A stretch of 64,000 nt of DNA, taken from positions 1,178,001 through 1,242,000 of the forward strand of contig CP099977.1 of NCBI GenBank assembly GCA_024372495.1, written 5' to 3'. The position numbers and the translations under genes were made by a program. Every line of letters begins with the position of its first letter. Within the stretch, counting starts at the first letter, position 1. This DNA comes from Pseudarthrobacter sp. Fe7 (lineage in GTDB: Bacteria; Actinomycetota; Actinomycetes; Actinomycetales; Micrococcaceae). Positions 13,345 to 21,261 of this stretch are shown in pieces. A model generated the notes under the pieces. The model ran no database searches, was not told the DNA's origin, and was given only the letters and a program-made list of their open reading frames with translations.

Positions 13345-13800
13345 ATGGCACACATTGAAGAGGTTGAAGAGACCGTTGAAGTCGCTGTTCCGGTGCGGAC
13401 CGCATATAACCAGTGGACCCAGTTCGAATCCTTTCCGCAGTTCATGTCCGGCGTCGAATCGGTGACCCAGCTGACGGACACCACCAACCACTGGGTCACC
13501 AAGGTAGGCGGCGTCCACCGGGAGTTCGATACCGAAATCGTCGACCAGGCGCCCGACGACCGGATCGCCTGGCGCAGCACCGACGGCAAGTCGCACGCCG
13601 GCATCATCAGGTTCACGCCGCTGGACGCCAACCACACAAAGGTCAAAGTCCACTTCGAATGGGCACCGGAAGCCGCCACTGAAAAGGCCGGCGCGGCACT
13701 GAAGATCGACGAGATGCAGGTCAAAGCCGATATGCGGAAGTTCAAGGACTTCATCGAATCGCGCGGCAGTGAAACCGGCGGCTGGCGAGGGGAAGTCTAG
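13345..13800 (+). CDS. SRPBCC-fold (polyketide cyclase/dehydrase type) protein
   Basis: 151 residues of the START/SRPBCC superfamily: TVEVAVPVRTAYNQWTQFESFPQF is the typical first strand and helix, followed by strands such as HREFDTEIVDQAPDDRIAW. The C-terminal helix (MQVKADMRKFKDFIES) closes the hydrophobic pocket. Members bind lipids or other hydrophobic ligands, and many actinobacterial ones have no assigned reaction. The ATG at 13345 follows TGAGGAGGA, so in-frame starts further upstream are less likely. It ends at a hairpin shared with the convergent MFS gene. Confidence 0.85.
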   Translation: MAHIEEVEETVEVAVPVRTAYNQWTQFESFPQFMSGVESVTQLTDTTNHWVTKVGGVHREFDTEIVDQAPDDRIAWRSTDGKSHAGIIRFTPLDANHTKVKVHFEWAPEAATEKAGAALKIDEMQVKADMRKFKDFIESRGSETGGWRGEV

Positions 13801-13833
13801 AGGTCCGGCCCCAGGAACACGCATGAAAAACCA

Positions 13834-13873
13834 AAGAGGTCGACGGCGGGTGCCCACCCGCCGTCGACCTCTT
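13834..13873. terminator. Bidirectional hairpin terminator, 18-bp perfect stem
   Basis: Perfect inverted repeat: AAGAGGTCGACGGCGGGT at 13834-13851, loop GCCC, and its complement at 13856-13873. A-rich and T-rich flanks suit both directions. It lies between two convergent genes. Confidence 0.85.
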
Positions 13874-13898
13874 CCTTATCTGTGGGGTGTGGTGAGGA

Positions 13899-15296
13899 TC
13901 AGGGCGAGAGTTCTTCGAGGACCCGCCCCTTCGTTTCGATGGCAAAGAAGATGGTGACGAGGCCGCCGATGAGGGTTACGGCTGCGAAGACCGTGAAGAC
14001 GAGGCTGATGCCGTAGTTGTCGACGATCCAGCCGACCAGGATGGGTCCGATGGCGGAGCCTGCCCGGAGCCACGCGCTGCCGAAACCGGTGCCTATGGCG
14101 CGGAGCCGTGTTGGGTAGAGCCGGCGGAGTAGAGGTAGAGCGAGAAGGAGATGGTCTGGAGGATGGCGTAGGCGATGCTGGCGAATACCACTACCTGGGT
14201 GGCGGAGACGGCGCCGAGGGCGGTGAGCACGGCCAGCGGTACCGTGGCGGCGAGGAAGGCCCACGAGTACCAGCGTTTGCGGCCGACCCGGTCAATGAGC
14301 AGTGCGCACAGGACGGATGCCACGACGCCCACGGCCGATGTCACCCAGCCATAGGCGAGGCTGGTTTGCAGCGGAAGGTTGAAGGTCTGCTTGTAGAGCG
14401 TGGGGAGCCACGTGACCAGGCCGTTGTTGACCATGTAGACGCAGATCCAGAGCATCCAGATCATCAGAGTGCGTTTGCGGTAGATGCCTGAGAAAAGTTC
14501 GCGCCAGCTGGTGCGGGCTGTCGCTTTCGGGTCAACGGGGCGCACGACCGGCTCGGAGAGCGTGTGCCCGGCTTTGAGGGCTTCCTTCTCCAGCATGGCG
14601 ACGACTGTCTCGGCCTTGCTAATGTGGCCGCGCGAGGCGAGCCAGCGAGGGGACTCGGGCATGAGCCAGCGCATCGGGATGGTGAGCAGGGCCGGGATGA
14701 TGCCGACGACGAACATCGCCTTCCAGCCCACCACCGGGACCAGGAAGTAGCCGGCGATGCCGGCGAACATGAGTCCGACGGGGAAGATGACCTCGTAGAG
14801 GAGGAAGAAGCGGCCGCGCTTCTTGGCGCCGACGAATTCGTTGATGTAGGCGCTGGCGACTGGTACTTCGCCGCCGGTGCCGATGCCTTGGAGGAATCGG
14901 AAGATGATCATTGACGTGGCGCCCCAGGCAAAGAGGCATGCGATGTCCATGGAGACGAAGAGAAGAATCGTGACCAGCAGGACTGGAAGGCGTCCGATCC
15001 GTTCGGCGAGTTGGCCGAAGAAGAGTGATCCGAAGATTTGCCCGACGTATCCGGCGGAGAGGATCATTCCGATTTCCCCGGCGTTCAGGTGCCATTCGGT
15101 GGACAGTTGGGGCATCGCGAAGGCGATGGCCAGGACGGTGTACGCGTCGAAGAACGTGGCTGACCCGATGACCACGCGGATGAGGGTCAGGCGTCGGGTG
15201 AGCGGGAGCCTCTCGAGCCTGGCTACGAGGCTCTGCATTGATCCTGGCGGCGTTGGGGCCGCCCGCCATGGTGGTGGTGGTGTTCGGCTCGCGCAT
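13899..15296 (-). CDS. MFS transporter (sugar-acid/aromatic-acid type), two frameshifts
   Basis: The repaired protein is about 465 residues with 12 predicted membrane helices and MFS signatures (GQLAERIGRLPV between helices 2 and 3, DRVGRKRW between 8 and 9, PESPRWL after helix 6). The true start is the ATG at 15296 after GAAGGAGGACTC; its first 22 codons lie in another frame. AGGCT at 15228-15232, restored to AGCT, joins MREPNTTTT to ELVARLERLPL. A lost T at 14119-14121 hides ELYPTRLRAIG, a motif conserved in this family. With the DapA-like gene it forms a LacI-controlled unit, so it probably imports the substrate of that pathway. Confidence 0.9.
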
Positions 15297-15412
15297 TGCG
15301 AGTCCTCCTTCTCCAGCGGTGATGCTGGGGTCCTCATTGACCAAGAGTGGAGATGGCTAAAGCCTAGGGGAGGATGGCGGGAGTTGCTCCCGCCATCCTT
15401 AGGATCCGTGGA

Positions 15413-16348
15413 TCAGACAGCGGCGGTGACTTTGCCGATGTTCGCGGCGGCGAAGGCTTCCGCGATTTCGGTCTCGGCGCCCTCGGGCAGGGGCAGGAGC
15501 GGGGTGCGGACCGTGGCGTGGTCCAGGATGCCGCGGTTCACGAGGCCCCACTTCAAGGCGACGGTGCCCTCCATGTGGGACCCGCGGTGGTAAACGTTCT
15601 TGGTCACCGGCAGCAGCCGCTCATGAATTGCGTGGGCACGCTTGTAGTCCTGCGCCTTTCCGGCCTCGATCAGTTCGACGAGCAGTTCGGGGGCGATGTT
15701 GCCGTAACCGACGAGCAGGCCGTCCACATCGAACATGGTCGGCAGCAGGTACTCGTCATGGCAGGACAGCACCTGCAGTTCGGGGTGCGCGGCGCGAAGT
15801 GCGGGGATCTCGGTGTACCACCGGCGCATGTTCCGGACACCGTTCTTCGTGGCAAAGACGCCCTCCTGGCCGGCGATCTCCAGTTGGGTGTCGAGGTCGT
15901 AGGTCGCCTTGGTGTTGTCGGGGTACTGGAAGAGGATCAGCGGCAGGCCGGACTCTTCATATATTTCCTGGTAGCGCGACTGCGGAGCGCCTTTCTGGTA
16001 GCCGAAGCGCAGCCACCCGTGCGAGGGGTAGACGAGACCAGCTGACGCGCCGGCGTCGACGGCCTTCTTGGCCTCGAGGGCCGCGGTCTTGTTGCCTTCC
16101 TTCGTAATGCCCGCCACGACCGGTACACGGCCGTCGGTCGAGGCAACGAACGCGCGGATCACGTCCAGCTGCTCTTCTTCGGTGAGGAACGTGCCTTCGC
16201 CGGCGTGCCCCAGGACGACGAGGCTCTTCACGCCATCAATCGATCCGAGCCATGAACCCAGGCGCTGGATCGCATCGAAGTCGACAGCGCCATCTTCGGT
16301 GAACGGGGTGACAGGTGCGGGGCTGAGTCCGCGGAGATCGAGTGTCAT
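15413..16348 (-). CDS. DapA-family Schiff-base aldolase/dehydratase
   Basis: 311 residues, N-acetylneuraminate lyase/dihydrodipicolinate synthase superfamily. The Schiff-base Lys is in FATKNGVRN, the catalytic Tyr in LILFQYPD, and the substrate loop is GHAGEGTFLTEEE. A housekeeping dapA would normally sit with lysine genes. Here it lies beside an MFS transporter and a LacI repressor, so a catabolic role on a keto-acid (a deoxy-keto-sugar acid or similar) is more likely. The promoter faces the LacI gene and carries a palindromic operator. The ATG at 16348 is immediately downstream of that region. The exact substrate cannot be read from the sequence. Confidence 0.88.
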   Translation of the reverse strand: MTLDLRGLSPAPVTPFTEDGAVDFDAIQRLGSWLGSIDGVKSLVVLGHAGEGTFLTEEEQLDVIRAFVASTDGRVPVVAGITKEGNKTAALEAKKAVDAGASAGLVYPSHGWLRFGYQKGAPQSRYQEIYEESGLPLILFQYPDNTKATYDLDTQLEIAGQEGVFATKNGVRNMRRWYTEIPALRAAHPELQVLSCHDEYLLPTMFDVDGLLVGYGNIAPELLVELIEAGKAQDYKRAHAIHERLLPVTKNVYHRGSHMEGTVALKWGLVNRGILDHATVRTPLLPLPEGAETEIAEAFAAANIGKVTAAV

Positions 16349-16396
16349 TACAGCTACCTTCTTGTCTTCTTTGATGGTCGGTAGTTCCGCTAGGAT

Positions 16397-16466
16397 GAAA
16401 ACGTTTGCGGGAACGTTTTCAATACTGCAACGTGTCGTGGCTCACTGTCAAGGGAACGTTTGCAAA
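16397..16466. promoter_or_regulatory. LacI-type operators between the DapA-like gene and lacI-family gene
   Basis: A perfect palindrome, GAAAACGTT at 16397-16405 and AACGTTTTC at 16412-16420, lies between the divergent genes. A second partial copy (GGAACGTTTGC, about 16453-16463) directly precedes the repressor's ribosome site. AACGTT-centred palindromes are typical of LacI/GalR repressors. The arrangement suggests repression of the catabolic unit and autoregulation. Confidence 0.75.
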
Positions 16467-16477
16467 GGAGGAATAGA

Positions 16478-17542
16478 GTGGCTTCTGCACCCCTGCTGAA
16501 GAGGAGAAGCTTTATGGAACCGGTGGCAACAGGCGCGCCTGTCACCCTCAAGGACGTGGCCAAAGCCAGCGGCGTCAGCATCTCCACGGCAAGCCGCGCC
16601 CTTGATGAGCGGGGCACCGGATCCCGGTCCGCCGCTGCGGCACATGTACGCAAGGTTGCCGAAGAACTCGGTTACCGGCGGAACTCTTTCGCCTCAAGCC
16701 TTCGGCGGGGCGAAACCCGGACACTCGGCGTACTGGTGCCCCGGCTTAGCGACACCGTCATGGCACTGATGTTTGAGCACCTTGAACGCGCCGCTTCGGG
16801 ACGGGGCTACTTTGCCATGGTGGCCACCAGCGGTGATGACCCTGATGACGAGCGCCGGGCGGCCGAAACCCTCCTGGACCGGAACGTGGACGGGCTGATT
16901 CTCGCCACGGCCCGCCTCGATGACGACCTTCCGCGACGTCTCCGGCAGCGCGGCGTCGCGCACGCCCTGGTGTTGCGGACCGACGGCGAAAGTCCGTCGG
17001 CGATCGGGGATGACGAGGTGGGAGGATACCTCGCCGTCCGGCACCTTATTGACCTGGGGCACCGGGATATCGCCGTCCTTACCGGTCCCGATTTCACATC
17101 CACCGGCATCGGGCGGTTGGCCGGCGCCCGCAAAGCATTTGCCGAAGCGAATATCAAAATCCCCGACGAGTGGCTCATCGCGGCAGGCTACGGCATCGAG
17201 AACGGATACTCAGCAGGCGAAACACTGCTCGGAAATACTCCAGGCAACCGGCCCACGGCCATCTTCGCGGCCAACGACAACATCGCCATGGGCGTCATCG
17301 CCGCCGCTCATCATCACAGAATCGAGATCGGCGAAGACCTGGCCCTCGTGGGATACAACGACATACCTCTTTCAGCCCGGCTCCCGACACCCCTGACTTC
17401 GGTGCGCGTACCCCTGGACCAGATCGCCGCCACAGCGATCGACCTGATCGTGAACCCTGGCAAGGAACCCCACATCCGGAAATCCATGCCCACACTCATT
17501 CCCCGCGAATCCAGTGGAGCGCCCAAGCACTTTGCACGGTAG
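16478..17542 (+). CDS. LacI-family transcriptional repressor
   Basis: About 354 residues. The N-terminal helix-turn-helix begins at VTLKDVAKASGVSISTASRAL, with the hinge helix near YRRNSFASSL, then a periplasmic-binding-protein-like effector domain (RTLGVLVPRLSD, GLILATARL, HRDIAVLTGP, PTAIFAANDN, DLALVGYND). It should repress the divergent DapA-like/MFS unit until its sugar-like effector binds. GTG at 16478 has the better ribosome site (AAAGGAGG). ATG at 16514, with AGAGGAGA, gives a more typical N-terminus and is a good alternative. A terminator hairpin follows the stop. Confidence 0.93.
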   Translation: MASAPLLKRRSFMEPVATGAPVTLKDVAKASGVSISTASRALDERGTGSRSAAAAHVRKVAEELGYRRNSFASSLRRGETRTLGVLVPRLSDTVMALMFEHLERAASGRGYFAMVATSGDDPDDERRAAETLLDRNVDGLILATARLDDDLPRRLRQRGVAHALVLRTDGESPSAIGDDEVGGYLAVRHLIDLGHRDIAVLTGPDFTSTGIGRLAGARKAFAEANIKIPDEWLIAAGYGIENGYSAGETLLGNTPGNRPTAIFAANDNIAMGVIAAAHHHRIEIGEDLALVGYNDIPLSARLPTPLTSVRVPLDQIAATAIDLIVNPGKEPHIRKSMPTLIPRESSGAPKHFAR

Positions 17543-17543
17543 G

Positions 17544-17577
17544 CGGACGACGGCGGATGCCCGCCCGCCGTCGTCCG
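17544..17577 (+). terminator. Hairpin terminator after the LacI-family gene
   Basis: CGGACGACGGCGG (17544-17556) and its perfect complement (17565-17577) with an 8-base loop. It is another copy of the GGACGACGGCGGG hairpin family. Confidence 0.8.
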
Positions 17578-17858
17578 TATCTCCTGGGTGCCGGGGCCGG
17601 CGCTAAAGCCGAGGCAGCAGGTTGCCGTCCCCGGGCGACGGGCTGTCCTGGTCAAGCGAAACCATCTCCACAAATTTACCCGTTGCACGCAGCCTCACCG
17701 GTGTGCCAGGATTCCCCTTGATCGTCACACGACATCTGGAGGTGAGACCCATGAACGCTGTATCCGTAATGGGTGCTCCCTCGCAGCCTACGATCCGCGG
17801 CTGAACCAGCCGCCACCGGGAGCGCCGAAAAGGCAAAAATTCGCGAAAGGCGACTCCC
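17578..17858. other. Intergenic region before the patatin gene, no convincing gene
   Basis: On the plus strand an ATG at 17751 behind CTGGAGGTGAG opens only a 17-codon frame. On the minus strand a 49-codon frame (17755 to 17603) lacks a good ribosome site. Neither is clearly real. The short plus-strand frame contains CAGCCT, which could be another altered AGCT, but no known protein appears if it is changed. Confidence 0.4.
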
Positions 17859-18770
17859 ATGGACACAACACCTTCTCCCACCCCGCACGCCACTCCGGCG
17901 GCGCCCCCACGGCGCGCGCTGGTTCTCGGTGGCGGCGGCTCCACAGGCAATGCGTGGCTGATCGGCGTCCTCGCCGGCCTGGCCGACGCCGGGCTTGACG
18001 TGACCGGCGCTGACAGGGTCATCGGAACATCGGCCGGATCCACCGCCGCCGCCCAAATCTCCGGTGCCACGCCGGCCGAACTCTATGCCGCCGTCCTTGA
18101 CGCTCCGCTTCCGCAGCGGCCACGCCCGGCCGGAACCCAAGCTTCCGGCAGCCCGGTTCCAAACCACTTGGAGCGGACCGGCAGAATCATCGCCGCCTCC
18201 GGGAACGTGGCTGAGATGCGCCGAAACATGGGGGCGGCGGCGCTGGACCTGGCGGCGGACTACGACGGCTCCGGGCGATGGCGGGCCACGGTCGCGGCCC
18301 GGCTGCCACGGCAGGAATGGCCGGAGAATGACCTGCAGATCACTGCTGTGGATGCGGACACCGGCGAACCTGCGGTATTCAACCGCACCACCGGCATTGA
18401 CCTGGTTGACGCTGTGGCCGCCAGTTGCTCCAGCGTCTCCGCATACCGGATCGGGGACAGCAGCTATATCGACGGCGGGTACCGGCGCAACGAGAACGCT
18501 GACCTTGCCGCCGGATACGGCCGGGTTCTGGTTCTTTCGCCTTTCGGCGGCAGGACGCGGATGCCGCTGGAGTGGGGCATGCAGCTGTCGGCGCAGGTGG
18601 AGGAACTGCGTGCGGGCGGCAGCAGGGTCGAAGTGATCGTTCCTGACAGCGGGGCCGAGCACATGTTCGGCGCCAACGCGATGGATCTGTCCCTGCGTCC
18701 CGCCGCCGCCCAAGCAGGGTACAACCAAGGCAAAACCCTCTCCGGGAGACTCGCCGAATTCTGGCGGTGA
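17859..18770 (+). CDS. Patatin-like phospholipase/acyl hydrolase
   Basis: 303 residues of the patatin/RssA family. The glycine-rich oxyanion loop GGGGSTGNAWLIGVL is followed by the nucleophile elbow GTSAGS (Ser in G-x-S-x-G) and, later, the Asp of the catalytic dyad in DGGYRRNENAD. It has no signal peptide or membrane helix, so it is likely a cytoplasmic lipid acyl hydrolase. A GAAAGGCGAC ribosome site precedes the ATG. It stands alone between a hairpin and a small gene; physiological substrate unknown. Confidence 0.9.
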   Translation: MDTTPSPTPHATPAAPPRRALVLGGGGSTGNAWLIGVLAGLADAGLDVTGADRVIGTSAGSTAAAQISGATPAELYAAVLDAPLPQRPRPAGTQASGSPVPNHLERTGRIIAASGNVAEMRRNMGAAALDLAADYDGSGRWRATVAARLPRQEWPENDLQITAVDADTGEPAVFNRTTGIDLVDAVAASCSSVSAYRIGDSSYIDGGYRRNENADLAAGYGRVLVLSPFGGRTRMPLEWGMQLSAQVEELRAGGSRVEVIVPDSGAEHMFGANAMDLSLRPAAAQAGYNQGKTLSGRLAEFWR

Positions 18771-18920
18771 GCCGGATCTTGGCCCCTAACTCCCAAAGCT
18801 AGGGAAAGCCTGTCTCGTCGCGTGGCCCAAGAGGCTCAGCGCTGCCGGAGAACAGGGCTGGCTAAAAAAATAAAAGTGGGTATGGTAGCGCTTAACGCGA
18901 GAAAGGAAGGCGTGATTCCG

Positions 18921-19055
18921 ATGTCCGGAAAATCCTCCAAGGGTGGCGCCGCCAAAAAGGTCGGCAAGTCTATTCTCGAAAAACGGGCCGAAAAACGGGC
19001 GAAAAACGAAACCAGCGAACTCCATGTTGTAAAGCATCGCAAGAACCACCGCTGA
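18921..19055 (+). CDS. Small highly basic protein
   Basis: 44 residues, about a third Lys or Arg (SGKSSKGGAAKKVGKS, LEKRAEKRAKNE), with no Cys and no membrane segment. Such small basic proteins are seen in actinobacteria, where nucleic-acid or ribosome binding is a reasonable guess but unproven. GAAAGGAAGG precedes the ATG by 10 bases; an in-frame GTG at 18912 is the alternative start. A run of A (CTAAAAAAATAAAAG) lies just upstream. I recognise no named family. Confidence 0.6.
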   Translation: MSGKSSKGGAAKKVGKSILEKRAEKRAKNETSELHVVKHRKNHR

Positions 19056-19099
19056 ACGATGTCGGCCGGCCCGCCGGGTGCCCGCCCGCGGTCGGCCGC

Positions 19100-19396
19100 T
19101 CAGCCCTCCTGCTGGTCCTCGATGGTGACGCCGCGCCAGAACGCGATCCGGTCCTCGATGTGCTTGGCGCGCGGCTTGGGCTCCGGGTAGAACCAGGCCG
19201 CGGCCTCATTGAGTTCGCCGTCCACGTCCAGCGTGTGGTAGCTGGCCGTCCCCTTCCATGGGCAAAACGTGTTCATGCCGCTGTCCCGCAAGTAGGCGGC
19301 GTTGACGGCATCGCGCGGGAAGTAATGGTTGCCCTCCACCACGACGGTGTCCGCGGATTCGGCGATGACTTTTCCGTTCCAGATAGCCCTGACCAT
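19100..19396 (-). CDS. DUF427 domain protein
   Basis: 98 residues matching DUF427: WNGKVIAESADTVVVEGNHYFPRDAV, then TFCPWKGTASYHTLDVDG with the conserved CPWKG, and AAWFYPEPKPRAKHIEDRIAFWRG at the end. The family is a small beta-barrel of unknown biochemical function. The ATG at 19396 follows GGAAGGGAACTC. It is the downstream gene of a short unit after the VOC-family gene on the same strand, 91 bases away. A GC-rich inverted repeat (CGGCCG arms near 19063 and 19093) separates it from the convergent small basic gene. Confidence 0.88.
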   Translation of the reverse strand: MVRAIWNGKVIAESADTVVVEGNHYFPRDAVNAAYLRDSGMNTFCPWKGTASYHTLDVDGELNEAAAWFYPEPKPRAKHIEDRIAFWRGVTIEDQQEG

Positions 19397-19487
19397 GAGT
19401 TCCCTTCCGTCGCGGCCGCCACGCGAAGGTGGCGGGTTGTACGGATGCCAACGGCTGTGGGGGCTGGCTTGTTCCCCGGGAGCTGCG

Positions 19488-19847
19488 CTACCGCGGGCTC
19501 TTGTCGATGACGCAGAACCGGTTGCGGTCCGGATCTTCCAGCACCACGAAGTCGGGGTCCTCCGGGTAGGAGTCCCAGTCCACCCACCTGGCGCCGAGCG
19601 AGACGAGCCGGTCAACCTCCGCGGACTGGTCATCCGCGTAGAGGTCCAGGTGGATCCTCGGATACTCCTGGACCTGCGTTTCGCTGAGCTGGAGGGACAG
19701 CGCCGCGCCTGGTCCCGCCGCCGGCACCAGGGTCACCCACGTGTCGTCACCGGGCTCGCGGGGGACATAACCGATGGCGGCGTGCCAGAAGTCGGTGGCG
19801 GCGGCGACGTCGTTGACGCCGAGGACAATGGTGCCGATGGTCAACAT
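19488..19847 (-). CDS. VOC-family (glyoxalase/bleomycin-resistance fold) protein
   Basis: 119 residues with two beta-alpha-beta-beta-beta modules: TIVLGVNDVAAATDFWHAAIGY opens the first and HLDLYADDQSAEVDRLVSLGARWV the second, ending in VLEDPDRNRFCVID. The metal-ligand pattern of glyoxalase-like proteins is present but the substrate is not evident; many actinobacterial paralogues are uncharacterised. Transcribed towards DUF427. Confidence 0.85.
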   Translation of the reverse strand: MLTIGTIVLGVNDVAAATDFWHAAIGYVPREPGDDTWVTLVPAAGPGAALSLQLSETQVQEYPRIHLDLYADDQSAEVDRLVSLGARWVDWDSYPEDPDFVVLEDPDRNRFCVIDKSPR

Positions 19848-19894
19848 CCGCCCAGCCTAATCCCGTGCTGCACCGCCCGGCTAGACTCGCGGGC

Positions 19895-20200
19895 ATGGGG
19901 GAAAACAGCACACCTGAAGAGCACCAACCGTCCGAGCGCGCCAAAGTCCCTGCCGGCGTCGTTCCTTTGCTGGGCCTCGCCGCCGTCCTGGCCGGGCTCC
20001 TGATCGCCTACCTGAACCGCGACTTCACCGGCTGGTTTGCCTACGCGCCACTCAGCAACAAGCCGTTCACTGCCAATGGGGCGGCCTTCATCACCGAAGG
20101 GACCCAGATCGGGCTGGCCGTGATGGTCGCCGGGCTCCTGGTACTCGCCTTTTGGGCGGGCTACAGGCTGGGCCTCCGGGCAAAATCCGCCTCTCAGTGA
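19895..20200 (+). CDS. Small two-helix membrane protein
   Basis: 101 residues: a charged N-terminus of about 25 residues, a first membrane helix (PLLGLAAVLAGLLIAYL), a loop with NRDFTGWFAYAPLSN, and a second helix (IGLAVMVAGLLVLAFWAGYRLGL) with a basic C-terminus. No recognised catalytic motif. The start is the ATG at 19895; the in-frame extension upstream lacks a ribosome site. A hairpin follows at 20273. Confidence 0.7.
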   Translation: MGENSTPEEHQPSERAKVPAGVVPLLGLAAVLAGLLIAYLNRDFTGWFAYAPLSNKPFTANGAAFITEGTQIGLAVMVAGLLVLAFWAGYRLGLRAKSASQ

Positions 20201-20272
20201 AGCCTGCGGGCGTGGCCTGCCCGGCAGCGGAACTGGCGGCAGTCAGCGCCCGGGTTTGTTGAAAAGCGGTGG

Positions 20273-20307
20273 ACGGACGACGACGGGAGGCAGCCGCCGT
20301 AGTCCGT
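20273..20307 (+). terminator. Imperfect GGACGAC-type hairpin
   Basis: ACGGACGACGACGG (20273-20286) pairs with CCGCCGTAGTCCGT (20294-20307) at 12 of 14 positions around a 7-base loop. It probably ends the small membrane-protein transcript. Confidence 0.6.
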
Positions 20308-20418
20308 TTGAGGGAGCGCGCGCCGGACATAGTCGTCGTACACCGCGATGAAGCGGCCCACCACGCCGCCCTTGCGCAGTTTGTCGATGGCGCCGGGGAT
20401 GTCCGCCTGTCGAGGACT

Positions 20419-20445
20419 TTGCGTCGGATATTTCCGACGTATACT
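20419..20445 (+). promoter_or_regulatory. Promoter with overlapping palindrome for a leaderless arsR-family gene
   Basis: TTGCGT (20419-20424) and TATACT (20440-20445), 15 bases apart, look like a sigma-70-type promoter. The GTG start of the next gene is at 20452, only 6 bases past the -10, so the mRNA would be leaderless. The spacer holds a perfect inverted repeat CGTCGGA-TATT-TCCGACG (20422-20439), a likely autoregulatory operator. Confidence 0.65.
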
Positions 20446-20451
20446 GAAGCG

Positions 20452-20767
20452 GTGCTTCCCGATGTCTTCGCCGCCGTGTCCAACCCGGCGCGGCGCATCA
20501 TCCTGGACGAGCCTGCGCCAGGGGCCCAGGACAGCCGGTGAACTCACCGGCCTGCTGGACCTCAGCCGCCCGGCCGCCTCCGAACACCTTGCCGTGCTCC
20601 GCGGGGCAAGGTTGGTCAGGGAGGAGCGGCGGGGGCGCAACAGGGTATACCACCTCCAGCCCGCCCGGCTTGCCGAGATCGGCGGCTGGGTGAAGCACTT
20701 CGAGCACTACTGGAACCAGCGGCTGGATGCGCTGGGAGACCTTCTGGACGAGGAGAAACCGTCATGA
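20452..20767 (+). CDS. ArsR-family regulator, one frameshift
   Basis: About 104 residues when repaired: VFAAVSNPARRIILDELRQGPRTAGELTGLLDLSRPAASEHLAVLRGARL begins this way, a winged helix of the ArsR family, then the beta wing (EERRGRNRVYHLQPARL) and a C-terminal EHYWNQRLDALGDLL helix. The break is AGCCT at 20510-20514; AGCT restores DELRQG. There are no metal-binding Cys, so it belongs to the non-metal ArsR group usually paired with AHSA1-type proteins, as here. The GTG at 20452 suggests leaderless translation. Confidence 0.88.
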
Positions 20768-21171
20768 CCGAAAACGCCATCCGGCTGGAACGCCGCTACC
20801 CGCACCCAGTCGAGGCGGTCTGGGCCGCGCTGACCACCCCTGAACTGCTCGCCCGCTGGTGGGCGCCGGGCAATATCGCACCCGTGGTGGGCCACCGCTT
20901 CATCATGGACATGGACGCCTGGGGCCAGCAGCAGTGCGAGGTCACGGCCGTGGACCCCGGGAAGTCCGTTAGCTTCCTCTTCTCCGAGGGCCAGCCTGGA
21001 CACCACCATTACCTGGCGCCTGGAGGCCGTGGACGGCGGCACCGTCCTTCACTTCGAACACGCTGGCTTCCAGTGGACACCCCCATGGGCCGCCACGCCA
21101 TTGACGGCATGGGCAACGGCTGGCCGGGCCTGCTGGCCCGCATCGACGGGGTGCTTGCCGGGGTGTCCTGA
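20764..21171 (+). CDS. AHSA1/SRPBCC domain protein, two frameshifts
   Basis: About 135 residues. Activator of Hsp90 ATPase-like START fold: IRLERRYPHPVEAVWAALTTPELLARWWAP is the family hallmark. The middle is out of frame as written: AGCCT at 20993-20997 adds a base and AGT at 21072-21074 lacks one. Restoring AGCT at both gives EGQLDTTITWRLEAVDGG, HFEHAGFQLDTPMG and the correct C-terminus. ATG overlaps the stop of the ArsR gene (ATGA), so the two are translationally coupled. ArsR/AHSA1 pairs are frequent in actinobacteria; ligand unknown. Confidence 0.88.
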   Translation: MTENAIRLERRYPHPVEAVWAALTTPELLARWWAPGNIAPVVGHRFIMDMDAWGQQQCEVTAVDPGKSVSFLFSEGQPGHHHYLAPGGRGRRHRPSLRTRWLPVDTPMGRHAIDGMGNGWPGLLARIDGVLAGVS

Positions 21172-21261
21172 CCTCCCTCCTGCTGCTACGCTCCACGTAG
21201 TTGGCCCGTCGTTGCGCCTTCGGGTTGACCATCAGCTTCGGTTGTGAGCGAAGGAACCACC

